From the NCBI GenBank assembly GCA_964017185.1, contig OZ024869.1, positions 71,952,315 through 72,016,314 on the forward strand: a DNA stretch of 64,000 nucleotides. The letters run 5' to 3'. The stretch comes from Rugalucina vietnamica (taxonomy: Eukaryota; Mollusca; Bivalvia; Lucinida; Lucinidae). The notes beneath the pieces were generated by a model that was not told where the DNA came from, made no database searches, and worked only from the letters and a program-made list of their open reading frames with translations. Position 1 is the stretch's first letter. Each line of letters opens with the position of its first letter. Below, in pieces: positions 46,919-58,608 of the stretch. The position numbers were made by a program, and so were the translations under genes.

Positions 46919-49231
46919 AAAAAAAAAAAAAAAAAAACAAAAAAAAAAAAAAAAAAAAACAAAAAAACTTGACATCAACGGAGACGTTTCATAACTTAAA
47001 TTTAAAAATTGAAAAACTGTAACTTTGGAACGCATGCATGGAACTGAATGAAAATACCTCGTTCATTGCTTTATTAATTTACCTTTCAAATGACACAAAA
47101 AGCATAAAAATATGTTGACTACGAAAAACAACGCAATTTTTCTTGCAAATACACTTAAGGATATGGAGTGTCAATTGCCTGTATGTAGATCATACTTGAA
47201 TTCTTGAAAATTTTAAATAGCTGACTGAGTGAATGTCTTTGCCAATAAGGCGTAAACAAAAAATAGTTGTGTTTCCGCTAACCCGACCGACTCTGAGTTT
47301 TTGCGCCGACCCTGAAGTTTTTATTACCAATAAAAATAAAATAAAAATATTTTCATGCCCACCGACCCTCGACATTTGAAGTGGAAAACAGACAATGATT
47401 TAAAAAACTGCTGTAATTTCAAAAATACTAGGTCAACTCGCGTTCTTTATCTTCCTACTGCATGTTTGTTCCGAGTACTTATGATTAATTTTAGCACGTT
47501 TCTACCTTTTTACCCATTTTAATGTAGGCGTCATACCTAGCCGATGTCAACACGCGATGGACACACGATTATGAAAATTTTCAAATTCGGCGGGGAATCG
47601 TGAAGACATCGGGCTATTCGTGAGTCCATCGTTACCCATCGTATGTCCATCGGGAGATTTTTAAGCCTTCGGCAGTACCATCGCGAGCGGCATCAAAATC
47701 TTTGACATGCCAAAAAAATACAGGAAGGACACACGATGGTTCAATTTCGTGTTGAGTTCGCGAGTATTGCTTGGCCATCGTAAAGCCATCGTGAGGCCAT
47801 CTTCTCACATCGGGACTACATCGTACTTGTGTCGTGTGGTCATCGGCACCATCGGCTAGGTTTTGCTACACGATGGCACTACGAGGGACACACGATGCTG
47901 CCCGATAGTGTTACGAAGGCAACACGACATCGGGTGGCCTTCGCAACGCCATCGTATAAGCATCGTATTTGAAAAATCTAGAACACGATGGCACTAAGAT
48001 GGAAACACGATATTAACCAAAACTGTTATAATACTTCCCCGGATAACGTGGACATACAAAACAAAAACAATTAGCACCCACACAACATTTTCTCAGAAGC
48101 CTCAAGTGGAATACTTTTAAATCATGGCGTATTTCGATGAAAAAAAATTAGGAAAAAGAAGGTACAAGTAGGCAAAGACCAGGAAAAGGCGCAATCAGAA
48201 AAAGATTCCTACTCCTAAAACCGAGGTGGGAAAAAACCAAACTAACAATCAGGTACTTATACCATGAAACATATCGTAAGCCGAATGAGCAGCTATTTTC
48301 CCAATAGGTGGCCATTCAGTTACCTTAACTTAACTAAAACTATGAAGACACACATAAGTCTCCAACAGCACAAAAAATTTTAAACACCAAGACATAAAAC
48401 AAAAAGAACCACCACAGAAGTATCGCCTTGGAACAATCAGTAACACAAAGTTACTGGCGGGCTTAACCCGGTTTTACAGGCACCTAACCTCACCCTCAGC
48501 TTCTGCAGTGGTTCATAACATTTAATAGTTAGTTCTTCGGTCCTCGTGGTGAATCTCTAACTAGTCAATGAATCATCAAGAACAAACAAATAAATCATGA
48601 TAAACATCCCGATAGCACTGCTGCTATACATCAAGCTGGTGCATGACAAAAAAACTCCTGCAGGAGCAACATAGGTACATGTATTTGGCTTGTTCATTAC
48701 TCTGTCTTTAAAGCAGCGCCCGTTTTTCTGCTAACAGACAAACCCATTGCAGAGTTCGACAAACGAGCGTTTAAACAAGAACAGTTTTGTGCCAGTTTCA
48801 TGTGAAAGATGGATTTAAAGTACTAGAAAACTGTCACCATGAAGCTTGAACAGTGTTGTAAAGTTACTGATATTAATTAACTTATTACTATATGGACGTC
48901 AACAACGAAAGCATACAAAAATGCTTTCTCAAAAGAAACCATGTTTGCACGCAAATGAGGCTGGGGCTCGTTCAACCACCAGCCTGCAGTATATGTAGGT
49001 ACCGTGTATTTTATGGAGACATGGACTGCAGTGGAACTGCGGAGTTGAGAAGAAAACTATATCAAAACAAAACAGATAAACCGTTATTTTGGAGATGACT
49101 GTTAATGTCTTAGCACATCATTCATGTACATTTTGGTAGATCCTTATCTTAGATAATCTGTTTGATCATGGTATGGCTTTGATTGAAATGGCTATGATTG
49201 AAATTAACACCCATATCGGAAAGTTTCTTTG

Positions 49232-49273
<42 letters not shown>

Positions 49274-51585
49274 GTTCCTGTGCCACTCGCAACATTCCCT
49301 CCAGGGTTCCACTTCAAGAATCCACTCCAATACGGCAGCCTAAGACCACTCCAAGACTCCAAGCCTTGGCTCCAACCCATAAATAAAGATTAAAACTTGA
49401 GATCCTTTAAGAGCAGCTAGCACATTAATGAGAAAGGGATAGGCCATGCCGCGGGTCTCGTCAGTGACGCTTTAGCTATGGCAACATGGAGCCAAAAGAG
49501 AATTACTGAAATTTTGCAACTTTCAACAGGGTTGTCGATACAAAGACTAATATTATCTAAATGGGGCCAATCATATTAACCATTTATAAGAAAATGAATA
49601 TTTACCGATAATAAATTCCTGATTCACGTGATGCCTTCGGGACACAATCGGGAATACATTTAACACTTAACACGATGTCGTCAGGCCATCGTGAAGCCAT
49701 CGTGAGGCCTTCGTGTATCATTCGCAACAACATCGTATGCAAAACTGCCAGTTCCTCTATCTTCGCGAGTCCTTCGGGTATAATCGTGAGCTATTCGTGT
49801 GTCCATCGTGTGTCCATCGTGTTGCAATCGGCAGGCTTCGTGTATGTGTCGGCTCAATATTGGCTTTTTACCAAATTCGTGAAGAAAGTCGCGCGAAGTT
49901 GAAAATTTCATATTCGTGTGGCCATCGTGTGTCAAAATCGGCTAGGTATGACGCCACCTTAAAGAAAGAAAAAATACACGAAAAATAAAAAGATTTTCCG
50001 ACCTACCGACTCTTTGTTAGCGGAAACAAGGCTATTTTTATTTTACGCCTAACAGGTTGGCGCATCTATCTACGCCAGTAATGTTGGAGCCCCAATGTTT
50101 GTTGGTTTAGCTGGGACCGCGGCAGCGTCAGGGTTTGCTGTTTCAATATACGAGTGGCATGTAAGTGAATTGAGCTGCGTCATGAGAGAATCAAAGCATT
50201 GCATATGCGAAAACAAAGACGCAGATCAGCTGATCGACGACTTTGTTTTCGCTACAGGGATAATACAATGCCTTAAGTTTCTAAATACGAAATTTACGGC
50301 CTCTAGCCACCATCAGTAGCTGTAAAGCCTGGTTTGAGTCGGACCTGGTCGGAAACCACATTGCTGGTTTTCTCATGATTCAGCTCAATTATCTTCCGTA
50401 AGGCACCTGTTTTGCTCACAAAACGTCATATATATTTAGATTGCTAGTAATCTCAAATTGTCTGTGCAGTAACTCAAAGTTGACAAAACTATAAACATTA
50501 TAAACGTTGGGATAGACACTGTGTGCATTTGGAACTACTTAAATGGCAGCTACATGTATACACAGTGAAAAACATGATTTCATTCCTTATTGTGTATGAA
50601 AATAAAACGGTCAGACTGTTCAACGATGATCACGGCATTTTCGCTACATCATACTTGAATTTTCTTTGTTGCTCAGTCCTTAAACCTAGTCATTTTTACT
50701 GACATTTCTCGTTTTCTCAGTGACTCCCTATAAATATTCTTGTTAAATATCTCTGTCCCCAACTTGACCGAAAAAACAGTAACTGAGCCGGTCCTCGGGG
50801 TTTCTGACTAGGTCTGACACAAACCGGACACAAACCGGCCTTTGTAGCTACAGAAGATATATAGTTAGAAGCTTGACATATTGACGCATTTAGGAAGAAG
50901 AGGAATTGTGCTATCCGTGTAGCGAAAACAAAGGCGCTGATCAGTTGTGCAGTTACTGCACAGCTGATCTGCGCCTTTGTTTTCGCATAGTCAAAAATCC
51001 GATTGTCTTATGTTATCATTCCAGGCAGTGTATATCATAATATCTCTTGGCTGGATCTTTGTTCCAGTTTATGTGGCGTGTGGGGTAAGTCATTGTTTTT
51101 CAAAACGCTACCTGTCTGGTAACTCAGCGCTGCCCCATCCTTACATTACTAATTCATCATGACTTGAAGATTAATATTTATTATAAAATGCTTTCTATTG
51201 TAATTTTAACTATTGCTCACAATAAGTAGTATAGGGGCCACTTTGGTACCAAAGTCGCCATTCGATAACAGTAGAACATTTGGTAAAAACAAAAATCAGG
51301 GTCTTGTTGCATAAGCTGTCTTTAAAGCTTAAGCTGTTATAAATTAAAGACCATAATTAGTTAAGTTGACATTAATTTTCTGCTGCATAAAACAATTTTA
51401 AGGTGCCTCCTGAGCTACATTAACTAATTACAGATTTAAGTTGACGCTAATGTCGATTTACATACACATTTATGCAACAGGGGTAAAGCTGCCATAAGGT
51501 TAACCGAGTCTTGAACCTGCCATTAACAATAAACGGAGTTTAATGCAACAGGTAACAGGTGCAGGTCTTTCCCTTATCTTTTTTG

Positions 51586-51629
<44 letters not shown>

Positions 51630-54600
51630 TACCGATGAAATTTGGAAAATATTGTGCAATTTGGGGAAAAATTGTCTGATTTTAGCAAATTGGGAAAGTT
51701 TTAAACTTCGGATTTTCCTGCTATTTGGGAATAGAAGTATTGTTTTCAAATTGCAGGCATACACAATGCCAGAGTACTTAAAGAAGCGCTATGGTGGGCG
51801 TAGAATCAGAACTTATACATCTGTCTTAGCACTGATCATGTACATCCTTCGAAATATCAGCGTAAGTACAGTGAATATAGATCTACCTCATTTTCACCCC
51901 GCTACACTTTGGTAACTCATTACAATTTGTTAGATTGTTGTAAAATATACAAAAGATTCTTTTTGCAATGATTACAATATCAAACAGTGTCTTAAAATAT
52001 TGTGACATAATTCTTGGTTGAAGACATATGATTGTACAAATTTGGCGCATACTTCTTAATGCCCGTTCGTCAGCTTTTCACATGGAACTCATTCAAAAAG
52101 CAACACAATTTTATAAGTTTTATCAACACAATAACTTTTGAAATTAAAATCAATTTACGTGCTTTGGTCAAAATATATTCAAACGTATTCTATCATTCTT
52201 TATGCAGAGAGAGACAAAACTCATAAAAACCGACTCAAATATCAAATATCCTCAAATACATTTGTTTTATGTGAATAACATTATACGCATCTTTCTAGAA
52301 TTGAGCCGTCTCATGGGAAAACCAACAATCTGCATAGGCGAAAACAAAGACGCAGATCAGCTTCGCGGTAACCGCGAAGCTGATCAGCGCCTTTGTTTTC
52401 GCTACACCGATAGTACACTTCCTCTTCTTCTTAAATCCGAAATTTCAAGCTTCTAGCCTGCTTCTGTGCCTGTACAGCCCGGTTTGTGTCGGACCTGTTC
52501 GGAAACCACATTGTTGGTTTTCCCACGAGACGGCTCAATTATTGTAGGGTGAGATATTTTGTGGCGCTATATTCATGCAACAGCTGTTAGGGTGGAATCT
52601 TTACCTCTGTGTTGTCATCATACTAGCGATAGTTGCCATTTATACGGTAGTAGGTAAGGATTTACGTCAATTTTTCCTGGTCTTTTTTAAGAGAATCAAT
52701 GCTCAACCAATTACAAAATAACGAATCCTGCATGTATTCATGTACATAAGTAGTTTTTATCAGTAAGCTGTAAACCTTATGCTACAAATAGTAAATGGAA
52801 AGAAATTTTGTTATTATTTTGCTACCAAGTTTACCTTATTGCCAATTTCGGTTAAATTAATTTGTACTGTATGAAAACACCATTACCCCTGGTGTGGTAT
52901 TGCCAGTTTGACGTTTCACCAGTAAACTATTCTGATTCTGATTACCAGCTACTGCATTGCTATGCATCGTTTCTAACTGATATGGTTCCTTATGTTTACC
53001 ATGAACTCACAGCAAAGAAAAAAATCACATTGCGTCATCTGAAATTAATCATTTCACACCTTTAAATTTGCAATTGTTATGTTCCGAGTGGTCTAGTGAT
53101 ATTTACCTACACACTACATACATCTATTCTAGTAGCTAGTAATGATGTCTTTTTGTTATTTCACTTTTTTTCAGGTGGTTTGCGAGCAGTGATATTTACC
53201 GACACATTGCAGACATTCATTCTGGTAGCTGGAGCCGTCGTGGTCACCATTGTATGTATGTAAGATAAATTATACTTAGTTTGGTAGATCGAATGTATAA
53301 ATAAGATAAATAGAATTTAGCATAAAAAATATCGGGAAATGAGAATTAAATCTGAGTTCCCTTTTTATTCATTGTGTTGTTCTTTCAGTCTCTTTGCGTT
53401 TTTCGTTCCTGTGGTATTTTAAAAAGTGTGCAAAGCTAGTGATACCCATCCACGCGGTAGATACGGTGGTTTCCCTAGGTACTACGTTTTTTCCCACTAT
53501 GCGAGGACATTGAACGCCGACTTCAGCACCTTCTTGAATGCATACATTGAATGATTCAGTAGCAGGAGTCTTCATTTATTGAAATAAAATAATAACTGGA
53601 TTTTATCTGCAGCGTTCAACAAAATTGGTGGATACAATGCGATGATGGTGAAATACAAGGATGCAGCTACAAATTACACACTACACAACCAGACATTATA
53701 TGCCTGTGGTATGCCCCGGGAGGACGCCTACCACATCTTCCGGGACCCGGTCACAGCTGATATCCCCTGGACGGGCTCAACCCTGGGGTTGACCATACTG
53801 GCACTATTTGTCTGGTGTCAAGATCAAGTAGGTTAAATGCCGAGAAAAAAATATTTTTTAGTAATTGTAGGCACTGTAGTCAGGGTTGTTAATGGCATGA
53901 AGCTTGTATAAAATGGCATCATATGTTTTCACATTAATACCTGACCAGGTCTGACACAAAAGAATCTTTATAACGTCAAAAGCAAAATTGGAATTATGAA
54001 TAAAGCGTTACCAAACATCACTACATGTATATTGGTATCTATGTATATATGTATCTTAAAACAACAACACACAGACTTTATAATGTCAAACCATCAAATG
54101 CGGGACTTTGATCGGCGCCTTTAAAGCAGAAAGTCTTCTTATGCTTGCGAATCTACATGTAAGATAAATTGCCATTGTAGTCTTACAATCAACAAACCTA
54201 TATCCACGATGTATTCACTGAGTCTTGCAATTTTCCAGCTGATTGTACAGCGCTGCCTGTCAGCCAAGAACATGGTGCATGCAAAAGGGGGTACCTTGGT
54301 GGCATCGGGCCTAAAGTTTCTGAGTTTTCCATTGTTTGTATTGCCAGGAATGATCAGCAGGATCCTGTTTACCGGTACCCCATTACGAAAACTTGCCCAT
54401 GCAATACACAGTCATTTTATCATCTGTGAAAAATGTTAATTTTCCTTTGAAAATTTATGGTATTTTTCTTTCTTTAGCTCAAAACATAGATTGTGGGTAC
54501 ACGTTAGAACCGCCTCGCCGAGGCGGTTCTAAAGAGTACACACAATCTATGTTTTGAAGCATAAATAAGAAAACAGGTATACCCCCGCATACCCCAGTTT

Positions 54601-57600
54601 TGCTATATAAAAGTGGGGTTTGAGGCGGTATATATTTCACGGACACGTTTTCCTTATGCATACTTTATGTCATTGACTTACTCCAGGAAAATGGAGACCA
54701 TCATGTTTTCGGAAGTGAAAACAACAGATACAATTTTGTAACTTAATTCATTTGCATATCTGGACCCAGTTGTTCAAAGCATCGTTAGCTTAACGATATC
54801 GTTAAGACATAAATTTGTTAAGCAAATATCAGCAAAAGTAGCAAATAACAGTGTATTTGTAATATATATGTTTGAAATTTTAACGAAACGTTAACTAACA
54901 GCGTCGTTAGTTTTGAACAACTGGGCCCAGATCATCAAACATAAATGGGCTTCTGCCATCATCATATTCAGAAGCAAAAGCATTTCCACAAGAAAGCCAG
55001 TCATGTCATTGTCAAAATCCGTCGATACACTGAAGATCATTATCACCCATCATTGTGTTTCAGATGAAATTGCGTGTGCTGATCCTGACAAGTGTTATGA
55101 GATCTGTGAGAATAGAGCAGGCTGTGCCAACCTCGCATATCCATTACTGGTCCTCAGGGTGCTCCCGGCAGGTATACTCTACATAATATTATGCTCAACA
55201 TGCTCAATATGATACTATTAATGGATGGCTTTTTAAAAAAAAAAAAAAAAAAAAAAAATAAGATGTACACCTACTAAATGTGAACGTGGAAAATGGATTG
55301 CCATGACGAAAATCATTCGTGGTTTTGTTGTAGTGCAACTCGTCTTGTTCGTTCGCTTTATTTGCTTTCGGGCGAAAGTGAGAGCAGGGTCCCATCTAAT
55401 GACATCAGCGAAGGATAGAAGACGCATTTTAAATTTCACATCCAAGTAAAATCTCCTTTCTTCAATTTCAGGCCATTGACCAATTTTAAGTTCTCATTAA
55501 TTTTCTTCCCGTTTTCAGGAGTACGAGGTCTAATGCTTGCCGCTTTGTTGGCGTCACTGATGAGTACATTAACATCCGTCTTCAACAGCGCTAGTTCTAT
55601 AGTGACCCTTGACCTTTGGGGTCAGTTCAGAAAGAACGCTAAGCAAGCTGAGTTGATGATTGTAGGAAGAGTTACTGTTCTTGTAATGGTTGGAATAAGT
55701 ATTCTCTGGCTGCCGATACTACAGGCTCAGCAAGGGGGATTACTGTGGTTTTATATAGCTGCAATATGTGCCTATCTGAGCGTGCCATGGTGTATGGCTT
55801 TCCTGTTGGGTCTGTTTTGGAAACGTACATCAGAACCGGTAAGTGAAAGTGGTTAAATACACAAAGGTACAAGTAGGCAAAGATCAGGAAAAGGCGCAAT
55901 CAGAGAAAGATTCCCACTCCAAAAACCGAGGTGGGAAAAAACCAAACTAACAATCAGGTACTTATACCATAAAAACATTTCGTAAGCCGAATGAGCAGCT
56001 ATTTTCCCAATAGGTGGCCACTCAGTTACCTTAACTTAACTAAAAATATGAAAACATACATAAGGCGCCAACAGCACAAAATATTTTAAACACCAAGACA
56101 TGAAACAAAAAGAACCACCACAGATTTATTTCATGATCAGTAAAACGTTCCGTATTGTACGTTTAGGTAATTACCAAACACACGTATATTTTGGTTTATC
56201 AATATAAGCATTATAGTCAGGCGATTCTAGTCTCTATAGGGTATGACAATGGAACAGCATGACAGATGTTTTGAAGTTTTAAAACGTGTCAACATCAGAT
56301 ACATGGTAGAAGATGGCCACACAGGTGTATAATAACACACTAACTGTGCAACATGGCATATTAATTTCATGGTTATCTTTCAAAAATGAGGGAAACAAAT
56401 CATAATCTATGATAATTATAAGTCAAAACAATGGATGGTTTTTTTTACAAAGAACATTGTTTTTCAGGGTATATTCTGGGGCATGATGATAGGCCTCGTT
56501 GTGGGAGTGGTTAGAATGATCCTTGACATGATAATGCCTCCACCAGAATGTGGTAGTGGACAGACGGACGAACGACTGAGCATCATCTCGCGTGTAGATT
56601 TCCTTCATTTCTCTATTATCAACGCGATTATATGTGCGGTTGCTATGGTGACGATTAGTCTGTTCACCCAGCCACGAACAGCGGAGCAGGTAAAGCTTGA
56701 CATTTTACTAGTTAAAACAGTAACGAATAATAAAAAGCAGCAGAGGCACAAGTTTCTATGATACTGGCTCCTGTTTGGCAAACCAAAAGATTGGTTTCGG
56801 CAGATGCAGAACAAACTTTAATATCAAAACCGATATGGTCGTTTATTATTAATATAGGAATGTTGTGTTATTAAACACACAGAAGCAGGCTTGCGTTTTC
56901 ACTTATAGCAAAGACCAGTTTGATAGAAAATACCCTCTGCAAATATGAATCAGATTCTTAACTCATTTAAGCCTGGTGTCTTTTTATGGGACATAGGCAA
57001 ACAGCATAGCCCAAGATGTGACGCCGCAGAACGCGTTTTTCTGTTAGCTTGGAGGAATTTCATCGAAAATGAGATAAAAATTAAAAATCACTCCTAAGAC
57101 CCCTAATGATAATGATGGGAGAATCCATTCGTCAAATATGGGTTTATCTACAGCTTCACCGAGTGACATGGTGGACAAGACACGATAAAGACGAACCGCA
57201 ACTGACGGATGACGAAGAAGAGGTCGACAAACAAATAAAAGCTTTTGAAAAAGACCGGGACGGTATTGGAGAAATGGAGATAGATGAAAGTGAAATTGCT
57301 AGGAAAGAAAATACTTGTAAGTCAGGTGAATGACGCTCTTTGAATGTCGAAAATCAAGGAACTGGTGAAATGAAAATATGCAAAAATGGACTTATATATT
57401 ATAATTTCTAACTGTTGGTGACTATAAAACGAATAATAATAATAATAGCTAGAATAAATGATAAACAAAATGATGAATAAAATGATGACTATAAAATGAT
57501 GAATAAAAATAATTGTTAGAATTGAAGACATTATTACTATCTGACCAGCAATAATTAAGTTGCAGTCCATGTTCCACGACGACTAAATTTTATTGATAGT

Positions 57601-58051
57601 TTTAATCTTTGAAAACAATGTCCAATGGAGGGTATAATCTTCAAACAAAGCTTAACTTAATGTAAAAATGGTATTCTTTTGTAAACAATTAGCAGCGAAT
57701 TACTACTTTACCAAGTGCACTTGAGAATTCCAATTTACGTAGAAAAAATTCATCATGTTTTGGTTAAAATATTTACACATACATACATGCGTATATGACA
57801 CTTATATGGTGTGACCAAAATAAATCAAATAACATTTTTTTTCAGTTTCAGTGCGGTGTAAGCATGCCTTGTATACCTGGGTATGTGGCGATGTCAAGAA
57901 AGCTGAGGACCACATCAGTGCAGAGGAGAGAGAAATATTACGTCAGAAGATGACGTCACTACATCAAAACAGAAATGTGACAATATTGCTTAATGTGTCA
58001 GCATCAGTTATGATAATTGCCATAACATTTTTGTTTGGATTCTATGCATGA
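38987..58051 (+). CDS. SGLT-like (SLC5 family) sodium cotransporter, complete 14-exon gene
   Basis: Exons: 38987-39064, 44311-44382, 50056-50160, 51025-51084, 51757-51861, 52548-52653, 53175-53255, 53613-53827, 54239-54374, 55064-55171, 55519-55838, 56468-56689, 57154-57316, 57846-58051; 658 residues, the usual SGLT length. It follows human SGLT1 along its length: [94 protein letters not shown] and a C-terminal helix (about 633-655). It should move a solute with Na+ across the plasma membrane. The sodium-site serine region is kept. At the sugar site His83 of SGLT1 is Met (64) and Tyr290 is Val (269), while the Glu102 and Trp291 equivalents stay (83, 270), so the substrate is uncertain. AATAAA at 58056. 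A tandem paralogue starts 558 bp after the stop. Confidence 0.9.
39340..44280. mobile_element. 4.9-kb foldback element filling transporter intron 1
   Basis: Outer inverted repeats ATACTGACGTCAATAAAAAA / TTTTTTGTTGACGTCAGTAT bound it at 39341 and 44279. Inside, left-arm modules (AAAATGACTTGTATCTCGG, GCTGAAAATGGTATCAAATG) recur as complements in the right arm (AGATACAAGTCATTTTGTA, TACCATTTTCAGCA). A further pair of blocks near 39600 (GGTCAAAGGTCAACTAGGTG) and 43085 (AGTTGACCTTTGACCTCA) also face each other. About 1 kb near 43200-44180 has no obvious partner. No transposase ORF. Confidence 0.75.
40934..40977 (+). repeat. Poly-A tract (44 bp)
   Basis: Pure A run within the foldback element. Confidence 0.95.
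44755..45715 (+). repeat. GTAGACCTAGGTAA minisatellite in transporter intron 2
   Basis: About 65-70 imperfect units of ~14 bp alternate between GTAGACCTAGGTAA, GTAGACCTTGGTAA and variants. Many unit borders read GGTAAGTA, a strong 5' splice-site sequence on the sense strand. Confidence 0.95.
45847..46214. mobile_element. CpG-rich MITE, AGCAGTCACAC ends
   Basis: AGCAGTCACACATCAGCGTA (left) and TACGCTACAGTGTGACTGCT (right) are inverted ends. An internal GTGTGACTGCT near 46095 suggests a nested or partial second copy. The interior is rich in CGCGCG/ACGTCG, unlike the surrounding AT-rich DNA. Confidence 0.75.
46215..47246. other. Intron DNA with long A-rich tract
   Basis: 46886-46968 is almost all A with single Cs. 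The rest shows nothing recognisable. Confidence 0.6.
48165..48605 (-). mobile_element. Penelope-like element tail, nested, - strand
   Basis: On the + strand it begins TACAAGTAGGCAAAGACCAG and runs through TTCCCAATAGGTGGCCA to TCGTGGTGAATCTCTAACT. 5'-truncated, inserted in the CATCG element. Confidence 0.8.
49236..49270 (+). repeat. Poly-A tract (35 bp)
   Basis: Pure A run inside the first CATCG element. Confidence 0.95.
50172..50386 (+). mobile_element. MITE family A at the start of transporter intron 3
   Basis: Direct AATT flanks (50168-50171 and 50387-50390); ends GAGCTGCGTCATGAG and TGATTCAGCTC. It begins 11 bases after the exon-3 donor GT. Confidence 0.85.
50785..51000 (-). mobile_element. 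MITE family A at the end of transporter intron 3, inverted
   Basis: Reverse orientation: GAGCCGGTCCTCGGGG end, GACACAAACCGG block, hairpin GTGCAGTTACTGCACAGCTG. The far end is decayed (CAAAAATCCGATTGTC). It stops about 25 bases before the exon-4 acceptor. Confidence 0.8.
51586..51626 (+). repeat. Poly-A tract (41 bp)
   Basis: Pure A run in transporter intron 4. Confidence 0.95.
52303..52536 (+). mobile_element. MITE family A next to exon-6 acceptor
   Basis: Direct AATT flanks (52299-52302 and 52537-52540), full central hairpin (GCGGTAACCGCGAAGCTGAT), ends GAGCCGTCTC and GAGACGGCTC. Exon 6 begins 11 bases after the element, so its end lies where the pyrimidine tract should be. Confidence 0.9.
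53090..53155 (+). pseudogene. Decayed tandem copy of transporter exon 7
   Basis: GTGGTCTAGTGATATTTACC and ACACTACATACATCTATTCT mirror the start and middle of exon 7 (53175-53255: GTGGTTTGCGAGCAGTGATATTTACCG-like order, ACATTGCAGACATTCATTCT). It is shorter by about five bases, lacks a clean acceptor and cannot encode the [13 protein letters not shown] motif. It lies about 20 bases upstream of the real exon's acceptor tract. Confidence 0.65.
54475..54650. mobile_element. Family G palindromic repeat, full copy
   Basis: Hairpin built of GTACACGTTAGAACCGCCTC and its complement GAGGCGGTTCTAAAGAGTAC, then the shared GGTATACCCCCGCATACCCC segment. In transporter intron 9. Confidence 0.8.
54762..54929. 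mobile_element. MITE with CCCAGTTGTTCAAA ends, second copy
   Basis: GGACCCAGTTGTTCAAAG and TTTTGAACAACTGGGCCC ends, AACGATATCGTTAAG inside. Same family as 8386-8653 but without the long internal hairpin. Confidence 0.8.
55235..55258 (+). repeat. Poly-A tract (24 bp)
   Basis: A run in transporter intron 10. Confidence 0.9.
55865..56125 (-). mobile_element. Penelope-like element tail, - strand
   Basis: Starts GGTACAAGTAGGCAAAGATC, runs through TTTTCCCAATAGGTGGCCA and ends in AAGAACCACCACAGA. It begins about 25 bases after the exon-11 donor. Confidence 0.8.
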
Positions 58052-58608
58052 AAGAAATAAAATAAAATTGTATATTTTATCGAGCATTGTTGATAATCTA
58101 GATACAGACATATTTACTTCCTTTATTATTTTGGTTCCACAGTAATGAATTAATTTTCATGAACCTAACTGTACTAATTCGTGTAACTGATATCAATTAA
58201 TACAACAAAGTAAAAATGAAATACCACCAATACCAAGAACAAAAACATTTGCACGCTCTTTAGTTCATACTTATCGTTATCACTACCATTGCATTTTTAA
58301 ATATACTCTGTCCTGTATAATATTATTTGTTGCCAATATTTGTTACATCCCAAGCAACTATTTGGAAGAGAGCATTGTGGATTCTATACCTTACATGTAC
58401 CATCGTAAAACTACTATTAAAAATAAAAATAATAACAACATTATTATGTCACTGCACGAGCCCATCAGCATACAGATTTGAAATTAGTGGTAACTGAACA
58501 GCGAAGATAAAATATGAGTTCAAGTAATATAAAACAACAACAATTTTAACTCTAAGGTGTCAATGGTTTCAAAGGGACAACTAATCAGATTTTAAAAATT
58601 GCGTAAAA
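58052..58608 (+). other. Intergenic spacer between the two transporter genes
   Basis: Holds two overlapping AATAAA signals (58056 and 58061) for the first gene. It must also contain the promoter and 5'UTR of the second, unless an upstream exon exists; no TATA box stands out. Confidence 0.5.

Larger units (their letters stand above)
47527..49955. mobile_element. CATCG-rich non-autonomous element, copy 1
   Basis: Inverted ends GGCGTCATACCTAGCCGAT and ATCGGCTAGGTATGACGCC. About 450 bp on the left and 320 bp on the right are packed with CCATCGTGTGTCC-like units and complements. The core (ACGTGGACATACAAAAC, GACGTCAACAACGAAAGCAT, CGTGTATTTTATGGA) is shared with 60128-61725. It carries a Penelope-like insertion at 48165-48605. 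No transposase ORF. Confidence 0.85.
47247..50050. mobile_element. MITE family C copy split by a nested element
   Basis: Left end AAGGCGTAAACAAAAAATAG with CGCTAACCCGACCGACTCTG; right end TTAGCGGAAACAAGGCTA then TTTTACGCCT. The CATCG element at 47527-49955 separates the two parts. The right end stops five bases before the AG of the exon-3 acceptor. Confidence 0.8.

Noticed and set aside
53252-53259. Alternative donors for transporter exon 7 at 53252 and 53260
   Set aside because: Only the GT at 53256 keeps the reading phase into exon 8 and gives the expected [12 protein letters not shown] order.
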